A stretch of 64,000 bases of DNA. Origin: Gadus chalcogrammus (lineage: Eukaryota; Chordata; Actinopteri; Gadiformes; Gadidae). Below the pieces are notes generated by a model. That model was not told where the DNA came from. It saw only the letters and a list, made by a program, of their open reading frames with translations, and searched no databases. The DNA is taken from positions 23,621,610 to 23,685,609 of the forward strand of contig NC_079415.1 of assembly GCF_026213295.1 (NCBI RefSeq), read 5' to 3'. Shown piece after piece: positions 44,154 to 54,535 of this stretch. Numbering within the stretch: position 1 is the stretch's first letter; each line of letters starts with the position of its first letter. The translations under genes and the position numbers were made by a program.

Positions 44154-44589
44154 AATAGATAGAGTAGTATAATATCCTATATGTATATATATTGTATTTA
44201 ACGTTTTATACTTACATTAAACTATATACCTGAACTTTTTATTTTATTGTTCCCCTGCTTTGGCAATGAGTTGTAACTGGTAATTTAACAACATTTTGAG
44301 GAGATAATCTGCGGGTTGGTGAGGGGTGACACATGCCACCGCACACTTTTTGCACTTCTTTTTGCCGATTTCGGATGACACAAAGCAAAATCATCTCTAC
44401 AGATGTCATGTTTGCGATTGTCGATGCCGTTAATTTGTGAAACGACAGTCACTGCCCTCTAGAGGATTTATTGCGTAACATCCATAACAACGCTGAAACC
44501 AGATGGAGGAATGAAGGGTAGTTCCGGAGGCAACGTTTGGGGCGACGGAAGAATTTCGTCCGGATCCGGAGGAATGAATCGGCCTTTAG

Positions 44590-44670
44590 CAGAGGTGGGG
44601 GTAAGTCACTCATGTGCAAGTCACAAGCAAGTCTCAAGTCATAACCTTCAAGTCTCAAGCAAGTCCCAAG
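44590..44670. mobile_element. short transposon end with CAAGTCTCAAGTC repeats
   Basis: Starts CAGAGGTGGGGGTAAGTCA and contains tandem CAAGTC-type words. A fragment of a hAT-like terminus (inference). Confidence 0.4.
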
Positions 44671-45169
44671 CAGAGGCGAATTGGCCGTCGGGACGATCGG
44701 GATATTTCCCGATCGGCCGGCCGGCCAGCGAGTTCAGGTGGACCGGCCCAGAATTTTGTGTAGCGGCCTGCGAAGTCTGTTGGACCGGCCCACAGTTGTG
44801 AGCGGCCGCGAGGCGTCAAGACGCCCTGAAAATCCCTGAAATAAACAATATATGTCTCGAGAACATCCAACCAATATTTATACCACTTGTTGACTCTCTA
44901 TGTCTCATTCATGTTTTTTTTTGTATATATATATTTTTTACTTCATTTAATTATTCATTATTCAGGCGTTACAGAACTGTCATGGCCATAAATAAATAAT
45001 ACGAACTACATTTTATTTTAATTAGTTTGTTCTTGTATTTACGTAGAATGGAGCAAAGACTCCTGGGATTGGGAAATGCGTTTATCCAATAAACAGCTTG
45101 CAGGTCAAGGCAATTTTCGGAAATGTAGGGGGATATATGAGCAGCCCCACGTCTAATGGCATGACCCTA

Positions 45170-45835
45170 AAGGTGCGGCCACACCAGACGCGTATCTCGC
45201 GTACTTTTTACGCGAGATACGCGCGTAAAATGTTGCTTGACCATTTTGTGTCAAAAATGGTCACATACGCGCAATACGCGCATACGTCACTCGCCTAGAT
45301 GAGTCCAGTCCATGTCCATGCAAGTGAATGGAGCGTTCCCTCTTCGTCATAACTATCAAACCAAACATCCTTCACATTCACCGAGCGAACATTATGAAAG
45401 TAAAATGCACATTTCTCGCTAGAAATGTTTCCATAAAAGCATTTAATGGCGTAACTATGTTACTATTTCCACACAGAATAAAGAAAGATGTCGGCCGTAT
45501 GCTTCTGTCCAAGCTCACTACTCTCTTCCAGTGACGTCGGGTCAAGCTCAACGCTGATTGGGCAACGCGGCTATCGTCAGACGCGTATCTCGCGTACTTC
45601 GCGTAAAAAGTTCAATTTTTTGAACTCTTGAAATGTACGCGATATACGCGCGTATAGCGCGTATTGTGCGTAAATATACGCGCCATATACGCGCTATACG
45701 CGCGTACAATGTTGCTTATACGCTTAATACGCGTGAAACGCGTAATACGCGTATTAAACCAATGGTTCCCTATGGAAAAAATGGCGATTTGAGACGCGAA
45801 GTACGCGAGATACGCGTCTGGTGTGGCCGCACCTT
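45170..45835. mobile_element. TACGCG-rich TIR element with TA target
   Basis: TIRs AAGGTGCGGCCACACCAGAC and GTCTGGTGTGGCCGCACCTT are flanked by TA (45168-45169 and 45836-45837). The interior is dense in TACGCG/CGCGTA words in both orientations. The related site without it is seen at about 50565. Confidence 0.88.
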
Positions 45836-45909
45836 TAAGACGGCAAGACGCGTCAGACAGAGAAGGCGAGCAAGTTCGTGGTTGCTTGCTTTTGCTTGTT
45901 GTGGCACTC

Positions 45910-46113
45910 ATGGAAGGCAAGAAGAGAAAAGAGAAAGGAGGGGCTGAAAAGGCCAGAATAAAGAAGAAGCGGATGCTGGAGGGGGATGCATCTAAGTGCT
46001 CAAAAATAACGGATTTATTCCGAAGTCAGGCATTAACGAGTTGTGCAGGTGAATTGACAGACAAACAGTTAGCCAGAGCTCCACCATTGACGTCATTGCT
46101 AGGCGGGAGCTAG
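45910..46113 (+). pseudogene. hAT (ZMYM1-like) transposase N-terminus
   Basis: Begins MEGKKRKEKGGAEKARIKKK and continues RMLEGDASKCSKITDLF. This is the Lys-rich start typical of ZMYM-like hAT transposases in fish (G.KRK..GGAEK.R.KK...L...A.KC.K..D.F). The frame stops at 46113, before the zinc-finger and catalytic regions. N-terminal fragment only. Confidence 0.6.
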
Positions 46114-46359
46114 CACAAGCTGCTAGTCAAATGTGTATGTGCTGGCTGTTATATTTCAGACGAATTAATGACTTAACTGATCTTTCTCTTTTTATGGATG
46201 GAGAATATGTTAACAGATTTGGAACATGTAGTAGTAGTCATGTAGTCGTGTCAACACGTTACACCGGTATTACGAGTATAAACGGTATAAACTTTGAAAC
46301 TAGGTCAACCGCCATCTTCTCCGTCAACTCTCCTCTCACACTCGGTGACTGGTGCCATG
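46114..46359. other. unassigned sequence
   Basis: No recognisable gene or repeat between the hAT fragment and the inverted-repeat element. Confidence 0.5.
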
Positions 46360-46880
46360 CCGTAATTCCGACGCCTCATTGTTCCGACGTCTCAATGGTC
46401 CGAAATATTTCCCATTAGATCAACATGCCACTATGCCGACGGTTCAATGTTCCGAAAACGGTACCCATTGGTCCGAAGGTCAGTTTGTCCAACTTTTCAA
46501 AAAGGAGGCGCATTAGGCCGACGGTTCAATATGCCGAATAGGCCAAGGCGCAATTCCACATGTGTGATTATGAAACCAAAAATAAAAGACGATGTAGGCT
46601 AAGTTCCAGCAGTGCACTTCACCAAGCCAGACTGTTGCTGTGGGCTTGAACGGTCACAAGAGGTGAATTTATGAAGCGCACGTTATACAAGGACTAATAC
46701 TTTTCCCGTAAAGAAGTCAAACGGTGAGTGAAAAACAAATACAACTTTTATCTTTAGTAGCTGTGTGTGGGCCTATATGTGTTGTTTCCAACCTTTCCTG
46801 TTTTTACAGTGGGCTTTTAAGCTAGACAATTTCGCTGGTATTGATTTAGTCAAACTTATACCTCATACCGTGTACTTAGT

Positions 46881-46921
<41 letters not shown>

Positions 46922-47251
46922 GTGTTGAGAATTAGACCTACGCTCTCTGTCCATGGGGCTGAAACACCGTGTCAAAATGAATCATCGTGAACGTGATATG
47001 TAGGCCTATGTTATATTTTGGAGAGAGAGCGAGAGAGAGCGAGGTATAAAACTCTTTATATGTAGGCCTATTCGGCATATTGGACCGTCGGCCTAATGCG
47101 CCTCCTATTTGAAAAGTCGAAAAAAAACGGACCTTCGGACCAATAGGTTCCGTTTTCGGAACATTGAACCGTCGGCATAGTGGCATGTCGATCTGATGGG
47201 AAATATTTCGGACCATTGAGACGTCGGAACAATGAGGTGTCGGAATTACGG
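46360..47251. mobile_element. long-TIR element built of TCCGACG words
   Basis: Ends CCGTAATTCCGACGCCTCAT and its complement ATGAGGTGTCGGAATTACGG form imperfect inverted arms of about 190 bp. Each arm is a series of about 25-bp sub-repeats of the form TCAATGTTCCGA or GCCGACGG. The centre has a (TG)n run (46884-46918) and no ORF of note. Confidence 0.82.
46884..46918. repeat. (TG)n microsatellite
   Basis: About 17 units. Confidence 0.95.
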
Positions 47252-47324
47252 GCAGGCTCCCGGTGGGTGCGTCTTATAACGTTCTATATATAATAGTATA
47301 ATATAATTTTATAGATAAGATCAC

Positions 47325-47440
47325 GGCCAAAAGCTCTGTGCGCCTCCAGATGGCTGTAGTGCGGGGAGCACTACGGCCATCCGGAGTGCTTTTGTTTACC
47401 GGAGTTGCTATGGTTACCGGTCTTGTAAGGAAGTGCGCCA
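47325..47440. repeat. fragment shared with 60.9-61.05 kb and the 7.0-9.0 kb element
   Basis: ATCACGGCCAAAAGCTCTGT and the following GCGGGGAGCAC...GGCCATCCGGAG block recur in reverse at about 60990-61045. Part recurs near 7635 and 8350. Confidence 0.7.
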
Positions 47441-47581
47441 ATTCTCAGAGCACCAATTCTCTTTCGCACAGAGCAGAACTGTGGCCTATTTTACGCATTT
47501 TTATTTTCTTAATTATAATTATACCATTCATTTTTACCTAATTATTTTTTTATTACTGAAAAAATAAATAAACTGTGTTGC

Positions 47582-47598
47582 GGGGGGGGGGGGGGGGG
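47582..47598. repeat. poly(G) run
   Basis: About 17 consecutive G residues followed by CGGACCGGGG; a likely sequencing or assembly trouble spot. Confidence 0.9.
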
Positions 47599-47900
47599 CG
47601 GACCGGGGAGGATTCTCCCGGTGGCTATTAGTTTTTAGCCATATGTTTTTACGATCATTACCTCCAACCTATGAACAGAATCAAATAGAACCTCTAGGTG
47701 GCTGTATACGAGAACAGTTCAAGTCAATCACTCAATCTCCCTAGATGTTGTAGAATATTATTTGCAACACATGGCATCAGACATGAAAAAAAAGAATATT
47801 TCAAAAGTAATATCACATACACATACTGTAGGAAGGGGAAATAGTAATACACAAGCCTGAAAGCTGGTAGCAATCTTGCTGCCTCGCAACATACATCGAC
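47599..47900. other. hAT-flanking non-coding sequence
   Basis: CCCGGTGGCTATTAG at 47617 resembles the inner part of hAT termini like that at 48110. Otherwise nothing recognised. Confidence 0.4.
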
Positions 47901-48075
47901 TTACAATGCATTGCATTTGCAAAAAAAATAATTTGTCAGTACTTTGTCACTGAGTTGTGAATGATGGGGTCACATTATCACCCCACCATGGCTGAACACA
48001 CGTTCAACAGGTGCACTTGATGCAGGGACTGCCATAACTCTTACCTCCACCTTGAACAAAGAAGGGAGGGTGCAC
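47901..48075 (-). pseudogene. hAT transposase C-terminal dimerisation segment
   Basis: The minus strand encodes VMAVPASSAPVERVFSHGGV, then an in-frame TGA where Arg is usual, then PHHSQLSDKVLTN and KCNAL with a stop at 47901-47903. A.SAP.ERVFS..G...R is the hAT C-terminal dimerisation signature. Only this end is present; the catalytic part is missing. Confidence 0.82.
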
Positions 48076-48109
48076 CTGTTCATGGCCCAAAACTGAAGGC
48101 AGCTCTGTC

Positions 48110-48540
48110 CAGGGCTGGACTGGCCATCAGGCGTACTGGGCAATGCCCGGTGGGCTGGTAGGCCTTTTTGGGCCGACGAGGTTTACTTGAGGCTTTTTTT
48201 TTTTTTTTTTTTTTTAATGGACCCGGCCCGGCCCAGCCATGTCACACAGACGAGGGCCGAGGTCCATTCCTTCCCTCTCGGTCGTGCGGGCTATCAACTT
48301 AACCTGAAAGTTCAATAAAACTTTGGCCCAGGCCATAACTCATTATGATTGGTTCTGGGCTGGCCCTGGCCCTATCACACACACAGCAGAGGGCCGAGGT
48401 CCCGCCCCTTGGACCAACAGAGCACACACGCGCGCCCGCATTCATTCATTCTTTTTAACACTCACTCGCGGTAAAACAATGTTTTTCACGATCAAATACT
48501 CATCAATCCTAAAAGTTATGGGCATGTAGGCCTACACGAT
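48110..48540. mobile_element. hAT terminus CAGGGCTGGACTGGCCATC
   Basis: A hAT-type TIR at 48110 followed by GGCCC-rich subterminal sequence. A duplicated AGGGCCGAGGTCC word occurs near 48254 and 48391. No opposite end identified. Confidence 0.5.
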
Positions 48541-48573
48541 GTCTCTGTCAAGAAAATATGTGTTTGCTGTAGG

Positions 48574-50100
48574 GGAGAGCCGGGTCGATTTAAACACGGG
48601 ACGATTGAAACACAGCGATTTACTCGAAAACCACGCAAGGCTTTCACTTCAAAATTCGTCACTACGTTCAGCAAGCAAGACTGACCAACCCCGGGAAATT
48701 TCGTGTAGTGACGTCATGCCGTTCAAAAGTTATACCGCAAACCTGTTTTCGAGAGCTGTAAGTAAAATCCTTCCTGCGGTAGTTTTTTTGTAATAAATAG
48801 TTGTATTTTTTGTTTCATGCCAAAATAATATCACTATACAACAGATGAATTAGTATATAAACCTGTGATAAAGTGTGCAATGTCACAGTTTTGAAGTTTA
48901 GAGGTAAAAAAGGTTTAAGTGTCAGTAGTCGCTGTCGGGACGATTGAAACACCTGTTTCAAACGTCCCGCACATCACCATGCGTAATTGCGCGATCATTA
49001 CCTGTATAAATCACAGAATTAATAAATGTTTTGCAATGAATAACTATTGCTTTGAATTAATAACATATTTTGAATGAACAAAACGTGTTTATCACATGCA
49101 TCAACAGATTATTACTGAGTGAAAAATGCCGCGCGTGAGAAGGAGAACCACCTCCCGTGGGCTGGTTCCTGCATGGGTGTATGCCAGGGCCTGCAGCGAG
49201 GTCAATTCTGGGAGCTCAGTGAGGCAGGCAGCGTTGGCCAACAACATAAACCATGTGACGTTGTCACGCTATCTCAAGCGGAGGGCAGAAGAGGGCAGTG
49301 AAGCGGCTAGGTCCCCTGGCTATAACCCGCACAATAGGGTTTTTAACGCAGCGCAGGAGGGAAAGGTCAGGGACTACCTGAAGAGGGCAGCAGCCATTTA
49401 TTTTGGGCTCACCCCTAATGAGGTCAGTGTTGTGAAAAGGGCTACATAAGTTGTAGGACAGGCACACATGTATGCTATGCACATGCTTTAATGAATAAAT
49501 ATGAACAAATAACAAACATAAACACACAAATGTACATCAACTTTTTATGACCCCTTCAGGTCAGAAAATTTGCCTTTGAGCTGGCAGTGCACTTCAGCTG
49601 CCCATTCCCTGCACCCTGGTCGAGGAAGAGCATGGCGGGGAAGGACTGGTTCACCTCCTTCATGGAGCGCAGTGGCAGCCTCTCCCTTCGGCGTCCAGAG
49701 GCCACTAGCCAACAACGGTTGTCAAGTTTCAACCAAAGTAAATTTAAAGACAGTGCTGGACCGGCACCAGTTCCAGGCCAAGGACATTTGGAACATTGAT
49801 GAAACCGGTATTTAATATGAACTTTATTAACATAAAACACAACTATATACACACACACAACTATATATATACAACTAAACTCACAACTATTTACAGGGGT
49901 CACCACTGTCCAGGTGCCAGACCGCGTCGTCGCCCAGATGGGGCAGAAGCAGGTCGGGTCAGTGACCTCAGCGGAGAGGGGGACCCTGGTCACAGTTGCC
50001 CTGGCAGGCAATGCTCAGGGCGACCTTGTTCCGCCATTCTTCATCTTCCCCCGTAAGCGGTTCAAAGACCACTTCCTGAGGGGTGGACCCATTGCAAATG
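48574..50100 (+). mobile_element. pogo-like DNA transposon, 3'-truncated
   Basis: Begins TA-GGGGAGAGCCGGGTCGATT. The word GGGACGATTGAAACAC occurs at about 48599 and 48937, with a complementary GTTTCAAACGTCCCG nearby. The encoded transposase has a CENP-B/pogo-type layout. The 3' end is lost near 50100, where a C/G-rich hairpin begins. Confidence 0.7.
49126..50098 (+). pseudogene. pogo-like DDE transposase with introns, frameshifted
   Basis: Exon 1 (49126-49422) begins MPRVRRRTTSRG and carries a Psq-type helix-turn-helix (SVRQAALANNINHVTLSRYL). Exon 2 (49560-49807) has FAFELAVHFSCPFPAPW, KDWFTSFMER and, after a frameshift near 49730, DRHQFQAKDIWNIDETG, which includes the first catalytic Asp. 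Exon 3 (49897 on) has VTTVQVPDRVVAQMGQKQVG, then SAERGTLVTVALAGNAQG and PPFFIFPRKRF. Introns have GT at 49423 and 49808 and AG at 49558-49559 and 49895-49896. The later catalytic residues are lost with the truncated 3' end. Confidence 0.8.
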
Positions 50101-50199
50101 ACCCCCCACGGCGCGGGGGGGGTCATTTGACAGGGAATCTCACAGGTGTCTGCCCCCCCTCCCCCCCGCGAGACGGCCCTGAGAATAATTTAAGCGACT

Positions 50200-50600
50200 T
50201 CTAGGCTCTACCCCCCCCCCGTGAAAATCGACAAGATATTCTGTAGTATAACCAAACGTCCCACCAATATTTATACCACTTGCTTACTCTCTATATGTCA
50301 TTCATGGTTTTATAATTATAATTGTATTTTACTTTACATTTAATTCTTCATTATTCAGGCATTACAGAACTTTCATGGTCATAAATAAAAAATACGAACT
50401 GCAGTTTAATTTCTTTGTTTGTTCTTGAATTGACGTAGAATGGAGCAAAGACTCCTGGGATTGGGGAATGCGTTTATCCAATAAACAGATGGAGGTCAAG
50501 TCTATTTTCGGAAATGTAGGGGGATATATGAGTGGCCCCACGTCGAATGGTATGACCCAAGATACGTCAGACAGAGAAAGTGCGCAAATTCGATGGTACC
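50200..50600. repeat. second copy of the hAT 5' block at 44.82-45.17 kb
   Basis: Shares CCAATATTTATACCACTTG, GCATTACAGAAC, CAAAGACTCCTGGGATTGGG and GGGGGATATATGAG with the earlier copy. It lacks the TA-target insertion. Confidence 0.85.
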
Positions 50601-50617
50601 ACCTTGTCACCGGCCCT

Positions 50618-50891
50618 CATCAAAGTACTAAATGACATCCGTTTAAATACAGATTCGGGAAAATGTCAGTTTTAGTTTTACTAGATGTTAGTGCTGCTTT
50701 TGATACTGTAGAACATAATATTTTAATAGACAGACTCGAAAATTGGGTTGGGCTTTCAGGCACTGTCTTAAATTGGTTTAGATCCTATCTACAGGACAGA
50801 AACTACTATGTCTCCATTGGCAATTTTGTATCTGGTCAAATTAAAATGACATGTGGAGTTCCCCAAGGATCAATCCTGGGCCCTCTTCTAT
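50618..50891 (+). pseudogene. L2-type LINE reverse transcriptase fragment
   Basis: Encodes [20 protein letters not shown], then [33 protein letters not shown] and [14 protein letters not shown]. These are RT palm motifs A and B of the L2/Maui group. Truncated on both sides; FADD is absent. A different lineage from LINE-A and LINE-B. Confidence 0.88.
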
Positions 50892-50896
50892 CATTC

Positions 50897-51175
50897 TGCC
50901 TAGGCGAAACTGAATTACAGATATCTGCAATTGTCATTTAAGATGTGTGACGAGTTGAATGTCGTTTTCCGTGAAGTCATTGTAGATATCTGTAATTCAG
51001 TTTCGCCTAGTCAAAACTGAATTACAGATATCTCTAACTATCGTTTCGACTAGTCAAAACTATGTCACAGATATCTCTAACTGTCGTTTCGACTAGTCAC
51101 AACTACGTAACAGATATCTTGAATGAAGTTGTTGATATCTACAATGTAAATTCCGGATAGTCAAACTTAGTTAAT
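50897..51175. repeat. tandem array of about 50-bp units
   Basis: Units containing CAGATATCTCTAACTGTCG and TTTCGACTAGTCAAAACTA repeat about five times with divergence. The first unit is partly inverted: GCGAAACTGAATTACAGATA and its complement occur around 50904 and 50988. Confidence 0.8.
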
Positions 51176-51278
51176 AAATGTCAATTCGGCTTGCCATAGC
51201 CAAAAGCATACGTTGACAGTGTACGTTTTCGTGAACACTGGATTACGTCGCATTTCAACATAAAATAGCGTGTTAAGC

Positions 51279-51431
<153 letters not shown>

Positions 51432-52035
51432 ATGCATTTCGCTGCTAAAACAACAACTTGGGCTGCTTCTAGGACATTTTGGGTGGATTTTGAACGGTAT
51501 GTGGGCAGGACGTTTTTTGCAGGCAGGACCTGGCAACCCTGCGCTGTTGCCCGAGGTGCAGAAATGCTCCGGAACAGATCTGGATCCACCATGGCCAAAA
51601 TAATTGTCTGCCCCCCCTTAAATAAATACTATGGCAGAATAAAGAATAGATTCATGCATTATCATTCAACTTGAACATGTGTTTTTACAGTATCGAGTGG
51701 TGGAGGGATGTATGTTGGCCAACCCGGAAGTGAGCGTCGACCTGGGTTTCCCTTAACAAAAAAGCCAACGGGTTTTTCCATTGGATTTTGGATTATTGCA
51801 GAAAAATTTGCATCTTTGAAGCACCTCCACAAAAACTGAAAATAAATAAATAAATAAAAATAACTGTGCTCCAAAGAACGAAATGTAAACCAATGCATTC
51901 TGAATGGGAGTGTTTCTCCGATTTTTCCATGCTACACAGAACGAAATGCAAACCCATGCAAATAAAGACTTCATGGTCATAATAATTTGGTCAAAATAAT
52001 TTAAATATCATTACTCTCCTCAGTGTGTAGGGTGG

Positions 52036-53002
52036 TAGGAATGCGCGATATAAACGATATACGATATAAACGATAAAAAATGGCCTACGATAGAGATTTT
52101 AGTTATATTGCCCTATCGCGATAATGCATGTTTGACGCGATCTATCCATGACCCGCGAAATATAAAGAGCGGGTCATGGGTAGAGCTACGAGCTGCAACC
52201 GTCTGCAACGCATCGTCCGCGACCCGCGGAATTTAAACAGAGCCACGAGCTGCAACCGGCTGCATCCGCGAAATTTAAAGAGCCACGAGCTGCAACCGGC
52301 TGCAACGCATCATCCGAGACCCTCGAAATTTAAACAGAGCCACGAGCTGCAACCGGCTGCAACGCATCGTCCGCGAAATTTAAAGAACCACGAGCTGCAA
52401 CCGGCTGCAACGCATCATCCGCGACCCTCAAAATTTAAAGAGCCATGAGCTGCAACCGGCTTCAACGCATCATCGTCATCTAAGCAAATATGGCTGAAAG
52501 CGAAACGGAGGAGCTGGTCATTGCCCTAATTTCATGTTCAGTTTAAAATTGTATGCGTTCACTTTGCACCTTTATGTTTTAATATCAAGTATCTGTGCAC
52601 ACACTTGGAAGATTTTTCTTTATTTAAAATAGCCATGCCTAATACGTATTTCCCTAATTCACAGTATCCGTTTCTTTATTAACAAGACACCACCAGTTTT
52701 AATTTAATTAAGTGAAGCATACGTCATTACACGGAAGATTTTTTTCTTTGTTAAAGTATCTGCAGCTACAACATTATGTTGTATGATTACAGTTTTGCAC
52801 AATAAATGTTCTCAAAACGACATAGGCCTACTAAGTTTCTTTCTTTTGTTTTATACATTTAGCAGTTTGGCTTTCCTTAGAGTCTATGTAACCTGTTCTG
52901 AAATGGTTCTATTATGATTTATATATCGTGATATATATCGTTATCGCAATAGGTTGCAATGTATATCGCAATATGGATTTTAGGCCATATCGCCCATCCC
53001 TA
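52036..53002. mobile_element. hAT MITE with internal minisatellite
   Basis: Ends TAGGAATGCGCGATATAAAC and GCCATATCGCCCATCCCTA are flanked by a perfect 8-bp TSD TAGGGTGG (52028-52035 and 53003-53010). Copies B and C show the unoccupied site. Same TIR style as hAT #2. Confidence 0.93.
52170..52475. repeat. minisatellite of about 50-60-bp units
   Basis: Five to six units built on GAGCTGCAACCGGCTGCAAC and GCATCATCCGCGACCC plus AAATTTAAA, with small deletions in some units. Confidence 0.88.
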
Positions 53003-53304
53003 TAGGGTGGTATTCTATTTTTTTCAACGGGGCTGCATCCAGTCACTTGACCGTCATGGTTGCTATGGTGGTTGCTATCGACCAGCCCCTCTAATCCTTA
53101 CATGGCTCTAAAAACCACGCGGCAAAGGAGCTGCCGTAAATTGTGTTGTTTTTGTCGTAAACTAGGGTCCGATGGTTAAAAAATAGACAGATATTCCAAG
53201 GTATCCTTAAAAGGCAGCTTGGATGTTTTTATTTTCTGCAGTTTAGACTTCTTCTATAACCTATTTTTTAAAGCAAAACACCAAGCTCATTGATTTAACT
53301 GTTT

Positions 53305-53546
53305 GATCTGATCTTAAATAACTTTCAATTTAATTTTCTCACTTTCTTAAATACATTGCACTTTAAATTTTACTTACTAAAAAGCCTTTTTAACTTTCTA
53401 TTTTACTCATTTCTATGCATATGTTTTCTTTTACTTATCTATTATTTTATTTGATTGTATAACAATGTTTATATGTGAAGCACTTTGAGTCTGCCTTGTG
53501 TATGAAAAGTGCTATATAAATAAAGTTGCCTTGCCTTGCCTTGCCT
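53305..53546 (+). mobile_element. LINE 3' tail with (TTGCC)n
   Basis: GTGAAGCACTTTGAGTCTGC and AAAAGTGCTATATAAATAAA followed by TTGCC repeats is the typical 3' end of L2-like LINEs in fish. Confidence 0.72.
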
Positions 53547-54535
53547 TGAATGGAATTTGAAAGCGTGAGTGTGTAGTGAATGAAAAATGTGTGCGTGTAT
53601 GGTGGGATAATTTTCTGTATTTGATAAATAAACCCCTTTTCTCTAATAATGTTTCCTATCATATAATATCTGTGGACATTATGCGTTATAGCTTTGGCTA
53701 TAGGCCTACACTTAAATGCACTTAAATAATTCATTAATCTGTCAAGGCAGTAGCTCGTTGTATAAACATTTTATATGGATATGAATTAATGAGTTTGAGG
53801 TAAAGCAAATTACTTAACTTGTGTAATGTGATAACTAATGAATCAAAAGTCATGCTTCCAAGTGACCAATGTATACATTTATTGGTCAGTGCGCATACCC
53901 AATCGTAGGACATTGTACTGGTGGGGAAACACGCCAGCATTTGACAAAAAATAATCTGCCAGCTGCTCCCTGACAAGGGCCGGTTTTGGTGAGAGTCGGG
54001 AAGATATCAGATGACTCGCAAAAGGAGATCATCAAACTTTGGCGCCGACATCCGAAAATACTGGAAATGCCTCTCCTCGTCCAGGCTTCGCATTGGAAGC
54101 ACGGGCACCAGAGAAACAAATTCCCCATCCTGATCTCGTGTTGTATTTAAAGGGCGCACATATCACCGCCTATCTCTGCGCTTCATCACTCTTCTTCCGT
54201 AGCCACTTTGATCGGAATGTCACCTGGAATGTCACCGGCGAAAACACCGGTGACTCTGCTTCCACCCATGGCGTGAGTGGTGTATTGCATGTCATGCATT
54301 GCCCGCGACGTTCGCGTATGCTGTGTAGACTATGAAAGGAAGCGCGACGCTCGCATCACTCGCGTCGTTTACGCGCGTTGCTCGCGTTGACTATGTAACG
54401 GACCTAAAGGATGTTTGGTCGGATGTTATGACGAAGAATCATAATGTGAATGGGAATATTCTATAAATGTCTTGATATCATCTTTCGTCTCAACACTTCT
54501 GCTGCAGCCGCTTAAAGCCTCACTCCGAGAACCTT
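53547..54535. other. no gene recognised
   Basis: AT-rich at first. From about 54300 to 54420 there is a CGCG-rich stretch (GCGACGCTCGCATCACTCGC) resembling the TACGCG element at 45.2-45.8 kb, with ATCCTTTAGGTCCG-type ends in reverse. Probably a related element fragment. Confidence 0.4.

Larger units (their letters stand above)
6715..44586. mobile_element. outermost TA-target element hosting the nest
   Basis: TIR-like ends AAGGCCCATTCA (6715) and TGAATCGGCCTT (ending 44586) are flanked by TA on both sides (6713-6714 and 44587-44588). The element's own sequence is 6715-6933 plus 43007-44586. It consists of two tandem units sharing the block GTTTCGTCCGTCAATGGGTC ... ATCTCTATTT-free TATATATATT. 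Everything between 6934 and 42998 is inserted later. The superfamily is not certain. The LINE fragment on its left is not recovered on its right, so the outer boundary is less secure than the inner ones. Confidence 0.5.
43376..44586. repeat. second tandem unit of the TA-target element
   Basis: Repeats the block seen at 6730-6933 plus 43007-43375 (GTCAATGGGTCCGTCGCCTC ... CCTGCTTTGGCAATGAG ... GAATTTCGTCCGGATCCGG). It provides the unoccupied hAT #1 site near 44175-44200. It is interrupted by a TIR element at about 43518-44153. Confidence 0.8.
44671..46113 (+). mobile_element. hAT 5' end with ZMYM-type transposase first exon
   Basis: Begins CAGAGGCGAATTGGCCGTC, with a CGGCCGGCC-rich subterminal region. 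A block at 44860-45165 (CCAATATTTATACCACTTG ... GGGGGATATATGAGC) recurs at 50260-50590. A CpG-rich TA-target element interrupts it at 45170-45835. It ends with the coding start below; the 3' part is absent. Confidence 0.65.

Noticed and set aside
6715..44586. A deliberate gene cassette or defence island in the 38-kb insertion
   Set aside because: All coding content is transposon-derived and explained by serial nesting; no host-type or non-TE gene is present.
52176..52448. 90-codon frame with RATSCNRL/HELQPAATH repeats
   Set aside because: It is the translation of a minisatellite inside a hAT MITE; unit lengths vary and nothing indicates coding.
52170..52475. CRISPR-like regular array
   Set aside because: Units are contiguous and diverged with no unique spacers, in a eukaryotic transposon; it is a minisatellite.
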